Assembly: GCF_017654505.1 (NCBI RefSeq)
Contig: NC_054534.1
Location: forward strand, 43,957,726-44,021,725
Direction of reading: 5' to 3'
Origin: Polyodon spathula
Taxonomy: Eukaryota; Chordata; Actinopteri; Acipenseriformes; Polyodontidae
Length of the DNA: 64,000 nucleotides
Position 1 is the stretch's first letter. Each line of letters begins with the position of its first letter. Position numbers and translations under genes: made by a program. Below, piece after piece: positions 1-13,507 of the stretch. The notes below the pieces were generated by a model. It made no database searches, was not told where the DNA came from, and was given only the letters and a program-made list of their open reading frames with translations.

Positions 1-1372
1 TTAATAAACTAGAGAACTGAGTGGAGTGAGGGAGGGGTTTTTACCCTTCAAGATATTTTTTCTATTTTTGTACAGTGACCAATTAGGTTTAAACAAGCCT
101 AGTCTGGAACCAGATTTGTTTGGAAGCAAAACGGGCAATACAATGTCCAGTGTTATACTTGTGAGCCCCCAGCTAAGATCAACACTTTTTTGGCCGTCCA
201 CTTTCTGGTAGGGTTGTCTCAGTGCCTACAACACCACTGTTGCTTTGAATAGGTTTTTATTTTGTACACATGTAACAACATATTTTCATTTCTGAAGCCG
301 TGGGGTAACATATACCAAATGTTTGTCTTGCAGTGAGCAACATTTAATACATTATAGGTGAAACCACAGACCATGGGCCAGATTTATGAAGATATTGACA
401 CCAAAATGTAATTTGAACCATTTTTGTGAAAGAAACAGAAATCTATTAACAAGCAACGTAGGCAGAGTCCTTAAATTAACTTTAAATGTGGTTTAGTACT
501 TATATTGTAAGATAAACATTTTTTAATGAATTAAATTGCATTTTTGGTGCTTTAACACTGCAAGACCTTTGATAAATCAGGCCAAATACCTGTAATTATA
601 TTGTCTAATAAGACCTATACCGGGATTGATTTTCCCTCATCTCATGTACCAGTAGGAGTTCCAGTAGTACCTATACCTGTATAAGAAGCAGTAACGATAA
701 CTATTTAATCCTCTGGGATTTACAATGTAAAACAATGGCAGTCACATGTAAAGCTGCATGGTTAGATTTACATTCATTTCTAAATATATCTCAACTGAAT
801 GAGTTGAATGCATTTAAACTGTAGTTGATCTGTTTGCCTTAATTGTCTTAAGTCTTACGTAACATTAGGGCTTCCAGTAACTGCTTTCAATTGATTACAA
901 TGGTCAGTTCCACACATATTTAAAGTTGACAACATTCATCTGGTAACAGAAAGTAGTCAAGCTTTTTTTTTTTTTTTTTTTTTTTACAGTTCAAATAACT
1001 ACACTATCACTGGCCAGAAGGCAGTATCTATGTTATGGCAGAAGATTGGCATTATCTCTGAATTGTTCCTTAGAACCAAACCTCTCTTAACCACAAATGC
1101 AACCTTCAGTTTTTTGTTCTATACAACTAAGAAACATGTTGGTGGAGAAGGCTTCATTTGAGTTTTAAAAACATACATATCAGCTACTGATCAATGTTTT
1201 GTTGTATTCATATTAATTGCATACAGCAGTTAATGAGGTAAATACACATTTTAATGCTATGGACTTCTGATCATCTGAGTCAGATCATCAGACTTGTTTT
1301 CACTCAGTGTCAGAAGTGTACCTATGGTAATGTCATATAGAAACAAAATCTGAAAAATAATCTTTTTATGTG
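1..1372. other. intergenic, AT-rich, nothing recognised
   Basis: No exon-like reading frame with splice sites was seen. There is a T-tract at 962-985. By human gene order this should be part of the interval between zfand5 and tmc1. Confidence 0.4.
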
Positions 1373-1636
1373 TGTCACAGAGACGGCCGAAGTGGGCGGC
1401 GTCAGAGCCAGGAAAAGTAATGAAATACACAAAACACAGGACGGATGAAATGAAGTGATGAAGACGCCTGTTGGCGCCGGTTTAATACAAAATAAAAGGT
1501 TTACCACAAATACGAAAAACACAGGACACGGCACTCTACGCCAAAATAAATAGACAAACGAAAACAGACTAAACTTAACAAAACGGTGCACGGACAGACA
1601 CTGACAAACACGGTGAGCGGATACTTTCTCCTCTTA

Positions 1637-1678
<42 letters not shown>

Positions 1679-2031
1679 ATTTCCTCCGTCTCCAATCCCG
1701 TTCTCCGCTCACCGAACACCCAACCCCAGTATGTGACAACGTGCATCTATATATACTATTGTGCTGGGATTCAATTACCAATTAATTATTCACTTGAATC
1801 CCAGCACGTGAATTAATAAAGTGCAATTCCCCGTGCTCACATATTACTACATTTTACTTGCACGTGAAGTGCTGTGCAATCCTCGTGCCTAAATACACAT
1901 ATACATTTTTAAACACTCGTGTTACACAGACCCGTTTATATCCCGTGTACCAATGTCTATACATCAACATTTAAACACACCACACGCAACACATAACAGA
2001 TAATATACACAGGGGCGGGCACTTTGTTACA
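1373..2031 (-). mobile_element. solo LTR-like element with 5-bp target duplication
   Basis: The 659-bp unit begins TGTCACAG and ends TTGTTACA, the TG...CA form of LTRs. It is flanked on both sides by ATGTG (1368-1372 and 2032-2036), a 5-bp target-site duplication. Read on the minus strand it has a TATA-like TATATATAGA near 1750, then a CAG trinucleotide tract, then a TATTTTGTATTAAA-type polyadenylation region, which fits a U3-R-U5 order. There is no internal coding sequence, so it is a solo LTR or a non-autonomous element. Superfamily unknown. Confidence 0.6.
1640..1676. repeat. (CTG)n/(CAG)n trinucleotide repeat, about 12 units
   Basis: Twelve uninterrupted CTG units lie inside the LTR-like element, in what would be its transcribed part on the minus strand. 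Confidence 0.95.
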
Positions 2032-2036
2032 ATGTG

Positions 2037-2926
2037 ACACACTAATGGAGGAACATGCTGACCTCTTGTTTGTATATTAGCTTTAATGGTGATCCAGCAA
2101 CAACAACAAATCACTGCTAGTGAAATTAGACTTATTTAAAGCAACTGTAGTATCACAACATAGTATTTAATGAATGATACAGATCTCCAGGAAGTTAAGA
2201 TTTCTAGTTGGTTTTATCTTACTTTAACAATTGAAAAAACCTCTACAGTGCTTCCAAAAAAGCACTTCCTGTTGTGACTACTTTAAACACAGTTGCACAA
2301 CCAAATTATTTCAAATTACTGAGCTGCTGACGAGGCTAAGGAAGGGTTTTCCCAGCTGGAATTGACGTCATAACACAGTCATTATTTATCAATAGACGCA
2401 GGTTTCTGCAAGTGAGGGCCAAGTAATACGCAAGGTGTTCCACTGTTGATAACAATCTCACAATGATAGAGAATTGTCTTGAATCTCACAGTAATAGATG
2501 AGTGTACTGTTTGTAACAGGGAGTATCTGGTGGTTATCACAGAAATAATTGCAAAATTCACTGGTATCCCCAAGTAAAATAAAAAAAAAGAAAGAAACAC
2601 AAGAAAAGTGTAAACAGATATCCTTTTTCTTTGGTTTCCATTTCCTCCTAATTTGTACCACCTCTCACGCTTCACTTCCTCTGTGGTAAAGTAACAAAGG
2701 TAAAGGGAGGATTAAACATGGGGGAGAGTGGAAGTGAAGGAGACAGCCATGGGGGGGGGGGGGGGGGGGGGGTTTAGGGGGTTTAAGAGCTCTATGAACA
2801 TGAAATCGACTGAGGCAATCCTATTTTTATGACTTATCCTTTATGACACAGGTTAGGTAAACGGATCAGATATATTATTTCACTTCTGTGTGTCACAAAA
2901 GACAAATTGGTCTAAATTAATTACAA
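2037..2926. other. intergenic, with a 22-bp G homopolymer
   Basis: An uninterrupted run of G occupies 2751-2772. No gene was recognised in the rest. Confidence 0.5.
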
Positions 2927-3712
2927 ATACAAAACAGAAAATAATTGATTGCATAAGTATTCACCTCCTTGAGTCAATATTTGGTAGAGGCACCTTTGGC
3001 AGCAATTACAGCCATGAATCTATTTGAATAAGTCTCTACCAGCTTTGCACATCTGAACACTACAATATTTGTCCATTCTTCTTTGTAAAATTGCTCAAGC
3101 TCTGTCAAGTTGGATGGGGACCATTGGTGAACAGCAATTTTCAACTCTTTCCACATATTCACAATTGGATTGAGGTCCGGGCTTTGACTGGGCCACTCCA
3201 GAACATTGGCCTTTTTGTTTTTAGCCACTCCAGTGTAGCTTTGGCTGTATGTTTGGGGTCATTGTCTTGCTGGAAGATGAATCTTCTCCTAAGTCCCAGG
3301 TCTCTTGAAGACTTCAGCAGGTTTTCCTCCAGGATTTCTCTGTACTCTGTATCTTCATGAGCTTTCCAGGCCCTGACACAGAGAAGCATCCTCATAGCAT
3401 GATGCTGTCACCACCATGCTTCATGGTAGGGATGATGTTCTCAGGATGATGTGCGGTGTTAGGCTTGCGCCAAACATAACATTAAAGGTTGAGGCCAAAA
3501 AAGTTATATTTTGATCTCATCAGACCATAGAATCTTCTTCCACTTGGTCTCAGAGTCTCCCACATGCCTTCTGGCAAACTCTAGCCAAGATTTGATGTGA
3601 TTTTTTTTCAACAATGGCTTTCTTTTTGCCACTCTCCCGGGCTATTGCCACAAACACTGTTCATCTTCATGCTGAACTGCACTAAGGTGACTTACTGTCA
3701 TTCTTTTTTTTT
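2927..3712 (-). pseudogene. Tc1/mariner-like transposase relic
   Basis: The minus strand from about 3700 to 2974 encodes broken Tc1-type transposase. The second catalytic Asp is kept in [19 protein letters not shown], and [16 protein letters not shown] follows in another frame. The third catalytic residue, normally Glu in PIENMW, is Val here (PIVNMW). The C-terminus ends AAKGASTKY. At least one frameshift lies near 3225, and the N-terminal part and one terminal repeat are missing. Inactive fossil. Confidence 0.85.
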
Positions 3713-4973
3713 TTCAGATTTCTGAATCTCAATCTCTGTATGCTACATTTACATAATTAATTTATCTACTTTATTTTATAATTGTGTTTCAGGAAGTATA
3801 ATTCTAGCATCAGGAAGGTGACTCAGGAACATGGCTTTACCAGGAATGGATGACAGATTGATGAGACAAATTTCACATTTGCAGTAGACAAGCATTTCAA
3901 CAAGGTGTCCTGTTCACTGTCTGAATCCAAACACGAAAAGGAAAAGACAGCATGTTCAGTTTCCAAGGTCTTCGTTGGAACTCTTAATCATTGGAATTGC
4001 TATATAAAGCATTAAAAAAAGAATGACCTTGATCCACATATATCCACTCACAGTCTTCTCCAGAAGGACACAAAGGAACATTACATAATTACTGTTACTG
4101 CCCATCATCATATAATCAATAGCTGCTGTAGCCTTTCATTTACCCAACAGTAAGATTAGGGCAGGGATTGAATCCCTTTGCCCTCAGTTGCGCATGCTTA
4201 GTACTGTTATTGCACTATCCACTGCTGATTACCAGAGTTGTAATCCAGTCATCCAATGTTCTACTGCAAGGTTCGTCCCATTTGGGTAGTTCTACATGAT
4301 CTCAGGTTTCTACGTAAGCTGTCCTGTTCATGTTTTACACTACAAACACCACAGCTAGGCTGACCATATGGCTCCAGTTGGGACAGTTCAGGTGTTGTAA
4401 CTCACATCATCATGCATGCTGGTTCTTGATTGTATTTTTGCACCTGTTAAAGGAAAAAACAGCTAAAAGGTGCACAAACAACATGCACTGTCTGTGTAAA
4501 ATGGTATAAGTGTCTTACTTGTGTTTGTGTCCTGCCCCAGGCATAGGGAAATTCATTGGAATTCATTCAATTCCAAGACAAAACCCTTAATGCATTTAGA
4601 ATAAGGTAAATAGTTCACTAAAAAAAATGAAAAAAATTGGTTGCTTAAACAAACAGTGTTTGTGGCAAACAAACTCAGAACAAAGAAAAAAAAAAAGAGA
4701 GTTAAAAAAATAAACCCTTCATCATCATTTTTATTTTGCTGATGCACAGGCTGGAGAATATCAGATTTGACACAAAGCTTCTTTCTCAAGTAATTTGCCC
4801 AGCCATGACAATAAGCATGTAATGTCCCCTGTCACAGCTGTATGTTAAATTTAGATCAATCAATAACATGAAATAAATCACCAAGACCTATATCCACTTA
4901 TGCATGTGTAAAAATGCAATGTCATTCATGGCTTAATTGAAATAATACATAATAATTAAATGCCCCCCCCCCC

Positions 4974-5008
<35 letters not shown>

Positions 5009-6019
5009 CCCCCTAACCTCTCATTTTTATAGTGCTAAATATAGAGTGAACAAGACTACTAAAGCTATTCTGTTATCTGTACTGAGAAAGCCTCCACTCT
5101 GGGGGTGGTATAAACTAAAAATATCCCAGTGCTTGATAAGAATAAATGAATCATATTGATCATGAGTCAGCATTATAGTGAAACCAAAATAGTTCTCTGT
5201 TTAGAAATCTTAAGTGCTTTCATTTTAACATGTGTTTGACATTATGTTCCTGCTTTAAACTGTGCTTGTCATATTTTTAAAGTTGTAGATGAGTGCTTGT
5301 TCATCTCATTTAGATGCTTTTATTTTTTTTAATGCCTCATATGATTAACTACAAAAGTGACAATTCATCACAACTGGTAAACATGTGTTTAATAGACTTT
5401 CACTGGCAAACTTTCTGAATATAACTGTGATCTATTTAATCTCAACCAGGTATGGGTTACTGAATATTTAATTTATTACCAGTTTACTATCCAATTACAT
5501 GTTTTGTTTAATTCACAATTGATGTTTCTGCTTAAATCTAATTCTGACATGCACAGTAACCTGTATAACAATTGCAAGAAGATAAAGATATAGAAGAGTG
5601 ATATTAAACAGGTAAGATGTGTTTATTTTAAATTTTTATTATTTTATTTTATTTATAATTTATATGTTTTGCTTATACATTGGTCTGTCGCTGACAGAGC
5701 TGAACCATGTAGACAGACATATGTACTATGCCATACCTAAAAGGCTGTCTTCTCTCTCTAAGAAACCTAAAAAAAAAAATCTGATTGTTTATTTTTCTAT
5801 TTTGGCTTGACAGAAACAAACCTAACCATCTTAATTTGGAAATAATCTATTTCTCATATGACTGTAAGCCAGTGAAACACAGTGTGTCCAGAAAGGGGGT
5901 GGAGTCACAATACCAGAAGTCATCCCTTTAATGAGTTAGGCGTTGTGTCAGTCATGGATTGGAGGATACGTGATTGGACTCGCTACCAAAGGGGGCGTGA
6001 CTCAAGGTATATCAGGGGA
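3713..6019. other. intergenic with homopolymer/CA microsatellite
   Basis: A C14 run (4963-4976) continues into (CA)15 up to 5006. No coding exon was recognised. Short open frames here are AT-rich and unsupported. Confidence 0.5.
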
Positions 6020-6494
6020 TGTGGCGAAGCAATCTATTTCTCTGTTATGGTTATGAATGGACCAGTCAAAGAATACGGTGTTATAAAGAACCTGTGAGTT
6101 TTTGTGTGTTGTTTTGTTTCTCTATTAAACTGTTTATAGAAGGCTAATATCCCAGAGCTGTAGTTAAACAGCCAGCAATTAAACCTGGACTACACTTCAC
6201 CATTGTGCACGTATAAACTTGTAAATCACTTTCACTAGAGCACTCATGCTGGACATGTGATCGTGTTGTGTTTCTGTGTGTCTTGTTTAGTGTCTGTTAT
6301 TATTTCAGGACTGAACCCCGTGGTTGATCTCCGCAATACACATTGTTGTGTAAAGCAAGGTATTATTATTCCTGGTTGCATAACAAGCAACCCAGCCAAA
6401 TAAAGAGCTGTTTAACTGTGAACTGTGTTGTTTCAAATCATTCCTGAGCACTGCATCACCTCCACACCTGCTCACTGCAAACCACTTTGCCACA
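6020..6494 (+). mobile_element. possible LTR-like repeat
   Basis: The segment begins TGTGGCGAAGC and ends CACTTTGCCACA, so the ends are short inverted repeats of the TG...CA type. An AATAAA lies near 6403. No matching target duplication was found at the flanks, so the boundaries are doubtful. The last 15 bp resemble the end of the repeat at about 31020-31045 (CCACTTTGCCAAACA). Confidence 0.35.
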
Positions 6495-8101
6495 TTATCT
6501 TACAAAGATTTTAAGTTATAACTTCTTAATTTGGTTGACACTAGACATTACTGTATAGTTACAGTACCCATCTATTCAAATTCTAAACATACAACTTTTT
6601 TTAATTCCATCCTCAATGAAACTTCCATGTGAAAGTTCTGTATGGTTTGTTATTGCAGTTGTTCTAACTCTTGTGTTAGTTGGTAACCATTTGGCCACAC
6701 TTGCTAGGGCATCAGCCACTTCAAAGGCAAGTGATTTGCATCTGCTGAATGATAATTGTAACACAGCGTTAACATTTACACAACACAGAAACAAATAGCA
6801 AACCAAATATCAGTCATTGCATTGCTACTTTTTAAGATGCTGAGCCAAGCATGAGAAAAAAATGACAAACAGAGGCTACAGTACTAGTACAGTGAAGATG
6901 ACTGTACCAACAAGCCCAGTATTTAAACAACAGGTCAGTCAAAACACTACACTCAGACTTTCAACCAGAATAACTACAACCATGTGGGAAGGCAAATAGG
7001 CCATAGGTCACAGCTGTCAAGTTGCAAGTGTGGACAGAAGTCAGAAATCCAGAGTCTCACAAAATATACTCGTTCAGTATTGCAACAGTGCTTACCTGGG
7101 CCATGGAAGGTATTTATTATTGGAACGGTGTCTCTTTTAATGTAGCATAGCATACATTATATAAAAGTAGCTACCACAATGTGTTTATTTATTTATATTA
7201 AGGAGGACCTTGCTGAAATGAAAGTATCCTAGGAGTGACAGCAACAGCACAGAACAATTAGGCATATTGTTTAGTAGGCTAGTGTTTGCCCACTCCCAAA
7301 GACCCCATCGGTTATGCAACTTGTTTTTCATTTTCATTTATTTGGGAAACGTAATCTGAATTCCATCCTCAATATCCCTCAGTTGGACTACACAGGTCTA
7401 CAAGGGTGTTGTCTTCTTGTGGTTTTAATGCTTCGGTATAAGTTTTCAATTAAGGACTATTTTTAAGTGGCCTGATATATTTTATATCAATAGAATAACT
7501 GGCCTGCCCAGAAGTTTCTAGCTTAACTGGTTTAACAGTGTTGTAAGACATAGTAATTATTTAGGTACAACCTATAAATTGGCTTTCCTTTTTATTGTGA
7601 CAAAAATATGAAAAGAAACCAGTTAATTACACATCAGCATTTGCTGGTTTTGTGACAATATGATCGTGTTGTAGGGGAACAATTATCTACTCAGCAGTAC
7701 CATGAAGTTTAGTAAACAGGGTGTGACTGTTATTAAAAGGGCAACAGATGACCCCTAGTTGTTAATCATTCCTAAAAATTGAATAACATCTTGGGGCACC
7801 TTTGGTCTTGTGAGATGGTTTTCTCATTACAGTCATTAACATATAAGTGATACTGGCGGCCTATTGGTAAAACAGGCGATGTCCATCCTCCCCCAGCACC
7901 ACAAACCAACAGGGGTGTCCCAATAATTCTGAGCATCACTAATGTATACACAGGTGTTTTTATCAGAGATCTGTTGATACATGGTAAGCGGTTTCTAACT
8001 GAAACCAAAGCATGATCCCATTATATGTTTACATGTGGTAGAAAACAATGAAATACACAGTAGGAAATATATATATCATCTATATATATCTATATTATAT
8101 A

Positions 8102-8153
<52 letters not shown>

Positions 8154-8519
8154 GTTATTTAATGTTGTTATTTAATGTTTTCTCAGTACAAAGGTGGCAA
8201 AAATAAAGCAAAATGTGTGCGCTGCAACAGCGCCAAACTGCAGTATTTTTAAAAAGCACTTGTTCCTTAGCTTGACCTACAAACTAAACAACTGTTTTTT
8301 GTAATTGTATTTGTTAGAACATGTATTTGTGGCCTTTAGTACGTTATGTGATGTAGGCTCCTAGCACTGTATTTCACAATCACCAAGGATTATTGCTCAG
8401 TATCAGTATGTGCATTTGTGCACACTGGTTTCTTGAGATGGTGACGATGACTGTTCTGCTCAAACCCATTTTCCTTTGCCCTGCCCTGTACTTGATGACT
8501 GTACTGTACTCTTTGCGGA
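6495..8519. other. intergenic upstream of zfand5
   Basis: No gene was recognised. It contains a TA microsatellite (about 8069-8152, with interruptions). Confidence 0.45.
8107..8152. repeat. (TA)n microsatellite
   Basis: Uninterrupted TA dinucleotides, with shorter broken TA tracts just upstream. Confidence 0.95.
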
Positions 8520-8600
8520 ACATCTCCCCTCATCCAATCAGAGGATAGCTTTGAGTTTCGGTGACGTCAGCGCCACTCCTCTTACTAAAGAAGGAAACAA
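8520..8600 (+). promoter_or_regulatory. zfand5: zfand5 core promoter with CCAAT box and CRE
   Basis: A CCAAT motif (CCAATCA, about 8533-8539) is followed at about 8562-8569 by a full palindromic cAMP-response element, TGACGTCA. The surrounding bases are richer in CpG than the flanks. There is no clear TATA box. A non-coding exon with a consensus donor begins just downstream, so the start site is inferred at about 8590-8600. The motifs are seen directly; CREB/ATF responsiveness is inference. Confidence 0.6.
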
Positions 8601-8750
8601 ACAGAAAGAGACCAAGGCAGACGCTGAATCATTATTATAGGAACCAGTGGCACAGAAGAGCACGAAGCATTGAAAAGGGATTGCTTACAAATAAGTGGAA
8701 GTAAGCAGCAACCACATACCGAATACAGACTACTGACGTTAATTGAACAG
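8595..8750 (+). other. zfand5: zfand5 non-coding first exon (5' UTR)
   Basis: The exon ends at 8750 with a strong donor, AACAG|GTAAGA, GT at 8751-8752. It contains no start codon in frame with the protein. Vertebrate ZFAND5 genes typically have an untranslated first exon and a long first intron, and the next identifiable exon here is 4.7 kb downstream. The 5' limit is approximate. Intron 1 (8751 to about 13498) holds microsatellites and a CpG-richer patch. Confidence 0.6.
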
Positions 8751-8772
8751 GTAAGATGAAGAAAAAAAAAAA

Positions 8773-8805
<33 letters not shown>

Positions 8806-10639
8806 GTATCCCGAGTTAACAAAACGTGTTGTGCACAGAAGAAAGCGATGGTGAAAAGAGAGAATTCAGTAAATATACGTGTATTCCAGTGGGGGAAGCT
8901 ATGGATTATGTCTTCATGAAAAAAAAAAGGAATACAATCAAGATTTATCACGTTTTCATAGTGTGAACACGAACAAGCCGAAAAAGAAGGTAAAACTAAA
9001 AGTGAAACAGAAAACAATGGAAAAGGATAGGACCTGAAACAGGCTACCGTATTGAAAAGTCCTAATACCGGTGTATGTCCTTTTTTGTCCCAGTAGCACA
9101 GGGGTATAGTGTTCTGGCATATGGTATGGTTAAACAAAGAAAGAAGATGTGTTCCCTTAGCAATAGTGGCTATGTAATAGCTTGGGAAATTATACCAGTA
9201 AAAAATATAGTTTTTTAACATGATGAATCATCGGGAATTAGTAAACTAGTTTAGTTACTGGGAAACGTGATAAGAGATTCTCTCAAGAAGAAACTAGAAT
9301 TGGCCAGACCGGTATGTGTGTTGCACTGTGTCAAAACAGGAAGAGACAGAAACAAAGAAAATATGGACAAAGCACGGAGATCCTCGCGTGTAACAAAATT
9401 GTGATTGAATGTATAACTTAAAAGTAGCAAGTGTTGTGGCCACAATTGCATTTAGACGGTATATTGTTATTTTAAGATTTTTATTCAATCCAGTATTTGT
9501 AATTTTGGTGTAAATTTAACCTATTAACGTTGCTTAGCATCCATGACTCAGTGATTTTGAAGGATACATTGCGGCCTGGCTGTTTTTTTTGTTTTTTTTT
9601 CACATTACTGGACAAAACAAAGTAGTACTGTATTCGATTTTTTTGTTTTGTTTGCTCTTCTGCGTTACGTTAGCTAGCCATTAAGTATTTAAAAAGCTTT
9701 ACTGTATTTGTTTTCTTTGTAAAGTTCTCGACTGTATCAGGTTATGCCAGATCAGCAAAAAGACAAATTTTAGTTGAAGCCAGATTTTATTTATTTATTT
9801 ATTTATTTTTTAATTTTTGTTTTCTAGGGTCTTGACTTTGTTTTATAAAAATAAATAAATAACTTAGCTCGGTTCGTTTTTATTACAGTATGACCCAGAC
9901 TAGTCGAACAGTGAAACGGCTATGACCGTTTTTTAGGGATAAAGAATTGGCATCAGACAGCGAGTACATGTTTGATGCAAGTACCATTTATTTACAGTTC
10001 ATTGGCGTCTTGATTTCTTTAGTTTTATTCAAATTAATGTATTGTGGTTATTTACATAACACCAGTGGACAGTGTATTGCAATGCAGTACTGACTCGTGA
10101 CGCTGGTCAAGGCAAGTGTTTAAGTACAGTGAAGTTTGTTCCAGTCATTGCCAGATTTAGCCGTTCGTTTTCAATATTTTTGACGAGTGGCTGTGGCAAG
10201 TGACATTGTGTCTGTTTACAACTAAGTTATTGTGCTTTTTTAAAATTAGGCTCAGTAAATTCCACAATATTCTTAAACACCATACCGTGTGGAGTGATAT
10301 TTAAGATGCCCACAGAAAGTACTCCCGGGAGTACTATCTGAGAAGATCTGTGGTGTGAACAATAATAATGAGTTTAGGTGTGGCTTGTGGGGGATTACCA
10401 GTCGCAGCTTTGTTCTGATTTTTTTTCTCCCGTTTCTGACTGAAGTCGGGGGCTTCGGTGGTTTTGACTTTTCCATGAGGATGTGCGCTGCTAACATATA
10501 GTTCCCACAGCAATCTAAGAAGCTGCAGCGCAGAGTAGTCTGCCCTTTTAATGTGCACGTCGGTGATTAACGCAAAAGAGACTCGTACTGCACTTGAAGG
10601 CTGTGGTTCTCTGTAGGAACTGTCTGACATGCAGCCTCT

Positions 10640-10930
10640 GAGATAAAAATAGCTGCTGATTTCAGAAGCTCATGTTGGTAGGGTTTTGTGTATCTGAGCC
10701 TCCAGATCATCGCGTCACATTGACGCCTTGTGACAGGCGGAAGCTAAGGTCGCGCCCATGTGACAGTGAGAGCTGCAGAGAGATTTTGCAATCAGCAGGC
10801 CGGTCAGACACGTAATGGAGGTTAGGCTTTAAGCGACACCGCCGGACAATCTTGAGGGGACGAGCAACAGAGTGAGAATTTAAGACTGGTTATCTGGCTC
10901 TTCGCGAGAAGCAACATGAAATCAACTGGG
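10640..10930. promoter_or_regulatory. CpG-richer patch in zfand5 intron 1, possible alternative promoter
   Basis: This interval has many CpG dinucleotides (for example in GGTCGCGCCC, CACCGCCGG and CTTCGCGAGAAG), while most of the window is CpG-poor. It lies 2 kb into intron 1. Vertebrate ZFAND5 genes are known to use several first exons, so an alternative start is plausible. No TATA box or clear donor was pinned down. Confidence 0.3.
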
Positions 10931-11408
10931 GATAATCCAGAGTTATGTACAATTTGTTCGCTTGAGCTGTGCCTGTAACAGTACCCCGTGTTATGGTTAG
11001 GACTGTAAGGAGGGGTACATTTTGACTTTCTAAGTTTTAAACCTAATTTGCATAATGTACTGGTGACATCACCATAGCTTGTAGTTTATAGTTGATTGAA
11101 AGCCCTATTTTAGAGGTAATCCATATACATGGTTTAAAACATTCACGTGTAGTTTAAAAATGTGTTATATAGAACTGTAGTCATGTTTTTGTAATTTAAA
11201 TAAATACACGTTGTTTATGTATAAGTAATTGCTGCTGCTTGACACACACACAGTAAGCTTGCATTGCAGCAGCACCTTATTGCTGCAAATTAAAAGAACT
11301 GCAGCTGACTTAGGCAAAACAAAGCTTTATTTAACAGTTACTGTTCCAAGCAGGTTATCAGTCACAGTTTACTACTTCATGTTACTGCTAATTAATAATT
11401 ATAATACA

Positions 11409-11475
11409 CACATACATACATACATACATACATACATACATACATACATACATACATACATACATACATACATAC
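11409..11475. repeat. (CATA)n microsatellite
   Basis: About 17 tandem CATA units in zfand5 intron 1. Confidence 0.95.
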
Positions 11476-12988
11476 GTAAGAACTTATAACAGACCCCATA
11501 GGACAATGCAAATCAGTACTTTATAAACGAAGTACGTAGAAACGCAATTCAAAATGCTAAATGTAACTGCGAACATAAGTACCTTAAATAAACATTACAA
11601 GACAGATTAACTGCCAAAGAATGGGAGTTTATTTGTTCCAAACACACCCCTGTAGGCCTTACAAATTAGTACCACTTTACAAATTTATATTTTGATAAAC
11701 GTAATTAAAATTGTATCTGTTACACATTTAAACTGTACAATGGTTGTGCAAACAAACATAAAAGTAAACAGCAGCTGTTTTTTTTTCCAGTGTGATGTCA
11801 CAAATGCCGTCTTGACTCATTTAATTCCCTGTGGAATAGGAATACTGCATCTATTAAATGGTTTACGAAATTGATGTTATTAGTGTTCGTGTTTCATACT
11901 TAGCACTTTGCTTACAATGTATTGTACATTAGGTATTTAGTACATATTTTATTGAAGCAATACAATATCTATTGGTATACCCCCCTCCCCCCGTGCTTTG
12001 GTATAATATACCCTGTTTTAATGCACGGCAGCTGCGCCATATAGAGTTGCTACGATAACGATTTGGTAATGGCTTTTAATACAACAAATTTTGTTTTAGT
12101 AATGTGCATTATACAAATCAAAAGATTAAGTTTAGTCAATCAATATTGTTATGTCATTTTGCATAATGGCTTACTTTGCATTGTTGTATTGTGACGTGAT
12201 GTTGATCAAATATTTATACCGTGTAAATAACAGACTTACAGCTGTGTGGGGCATAAAGGTTGTGGTGTAAAATTCCTGTGTTTTGTTGCACGCAAAGGAG
12301 CAGCAAACTGTTTGTTGTTGGTTAAGTTTTAACTAACTTGGTCATCAGACTATGTTGTAAACAACAATGGGAAAAAAAAAAAAAAACTGTTCAAACATGG
12401 CTGAATAGCCTCATGAGGAAGAATGAAAGACTTTGATCATCAGTAGCTCTAGGGGGAAAAGACAAGTAACTGAATGGTTTCTTTCAGACATGTGCTTTTT
12501 TATGTAATTGCCGTGCTTGTGTAGCCCACTGTTATCAGACATGAGGACTGTTGCTGTAAATCATTTGGTTGTCTTTCATTTTATGGAGCTCCAGCTTGTA
12601 CAGGGTAACAGGCAAATTCTTAGTCAATGAATTACACGGTTTATTTACTTATCTAATTTGTTTACCCCCTGTTAATCAATGCATACAATAAAAAGTGGTG
12701 TTGGTTAAAAAGACCCCACTTACAGAAAATGCAATCAGAAATAGTGATAGGTGTGATTTCCATAATTAAGTACATTTCTCAAACTTTACGTTTGATCACA
12801 AATATCATCTTTTTGAGAAAACAGAAATCTTCATCTGCTTTCTGCAGAGATTTGGAAGAGGGGTGTAGCTAGACCCACACTGCTTTTGATTGACAAAGGA
12901 GATGACAAGGCTTGGATTTAGAGTAAATAAAAAAGAAAACATGTTTGAGAATATACTAGTATTTTAAATGTCCTTAACAAGCAAGCAT

Positions 12989-13035
<47 letters not shown>
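12989..13035. repeat. (CA)n microsatellite
   Basis: About 23 CA units in zfand5 intron 1, roughly 470 bp before the first coding exon. Confidence 0.95.
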
Positions 13036-13037
<2 letters not shown>

Positions 13038-13507
13038 TTACTTGCATTGACATACATGTGCACGTGCAAAAATAAAAGTAAGCATTACAGGAACTGAAAC
13101 AAAATTGCAGTGAGTATTTTGACTGTCCAAAATAGACAACAAGGACAGAAAATACCAGATGAAGCAGTTTTCTTCTAGGTCACATTTTAATATTTAATAA
13201 CGAAATATCTTTTGTTTCAAAAGACTTTCAGTGCAATCTCTGTTGTTTTTACTTCTGAGATTTTCACACAAAGGACTTTTCAAGAAACTATATTGGTCCG
13301 CTTCCCTGCTAAGAACCTAATTATTATTGCCTAATCATTTTCATAGTGTGCAAAATTACTTGCAGCATTGGTTTTAAAAAAAAAAAAAAGAAGATGATAC
13401 TAAGAACTTGTTTTACAAAGTCATTTGATTCTGGATACGCTCAAGCTTCTAATGGCCTTTTCTTTTTTTATTATTATTATTATATATAGCATCTACAGCA
13501 TACAGAT

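Noticed and set aside
1586..1816. Poly-Leu or poly-Ser frame
   Set aside because: It is the translation of the CTG/CAG repeat inside an LTR-like element.
8739..9221. 160-codon minus-strand open frame
   Set aside because: It overlaps the zfand5 donor and poly-T/A tract, is low-complexity at one end, and shows no domain or codon signature; read as chance.
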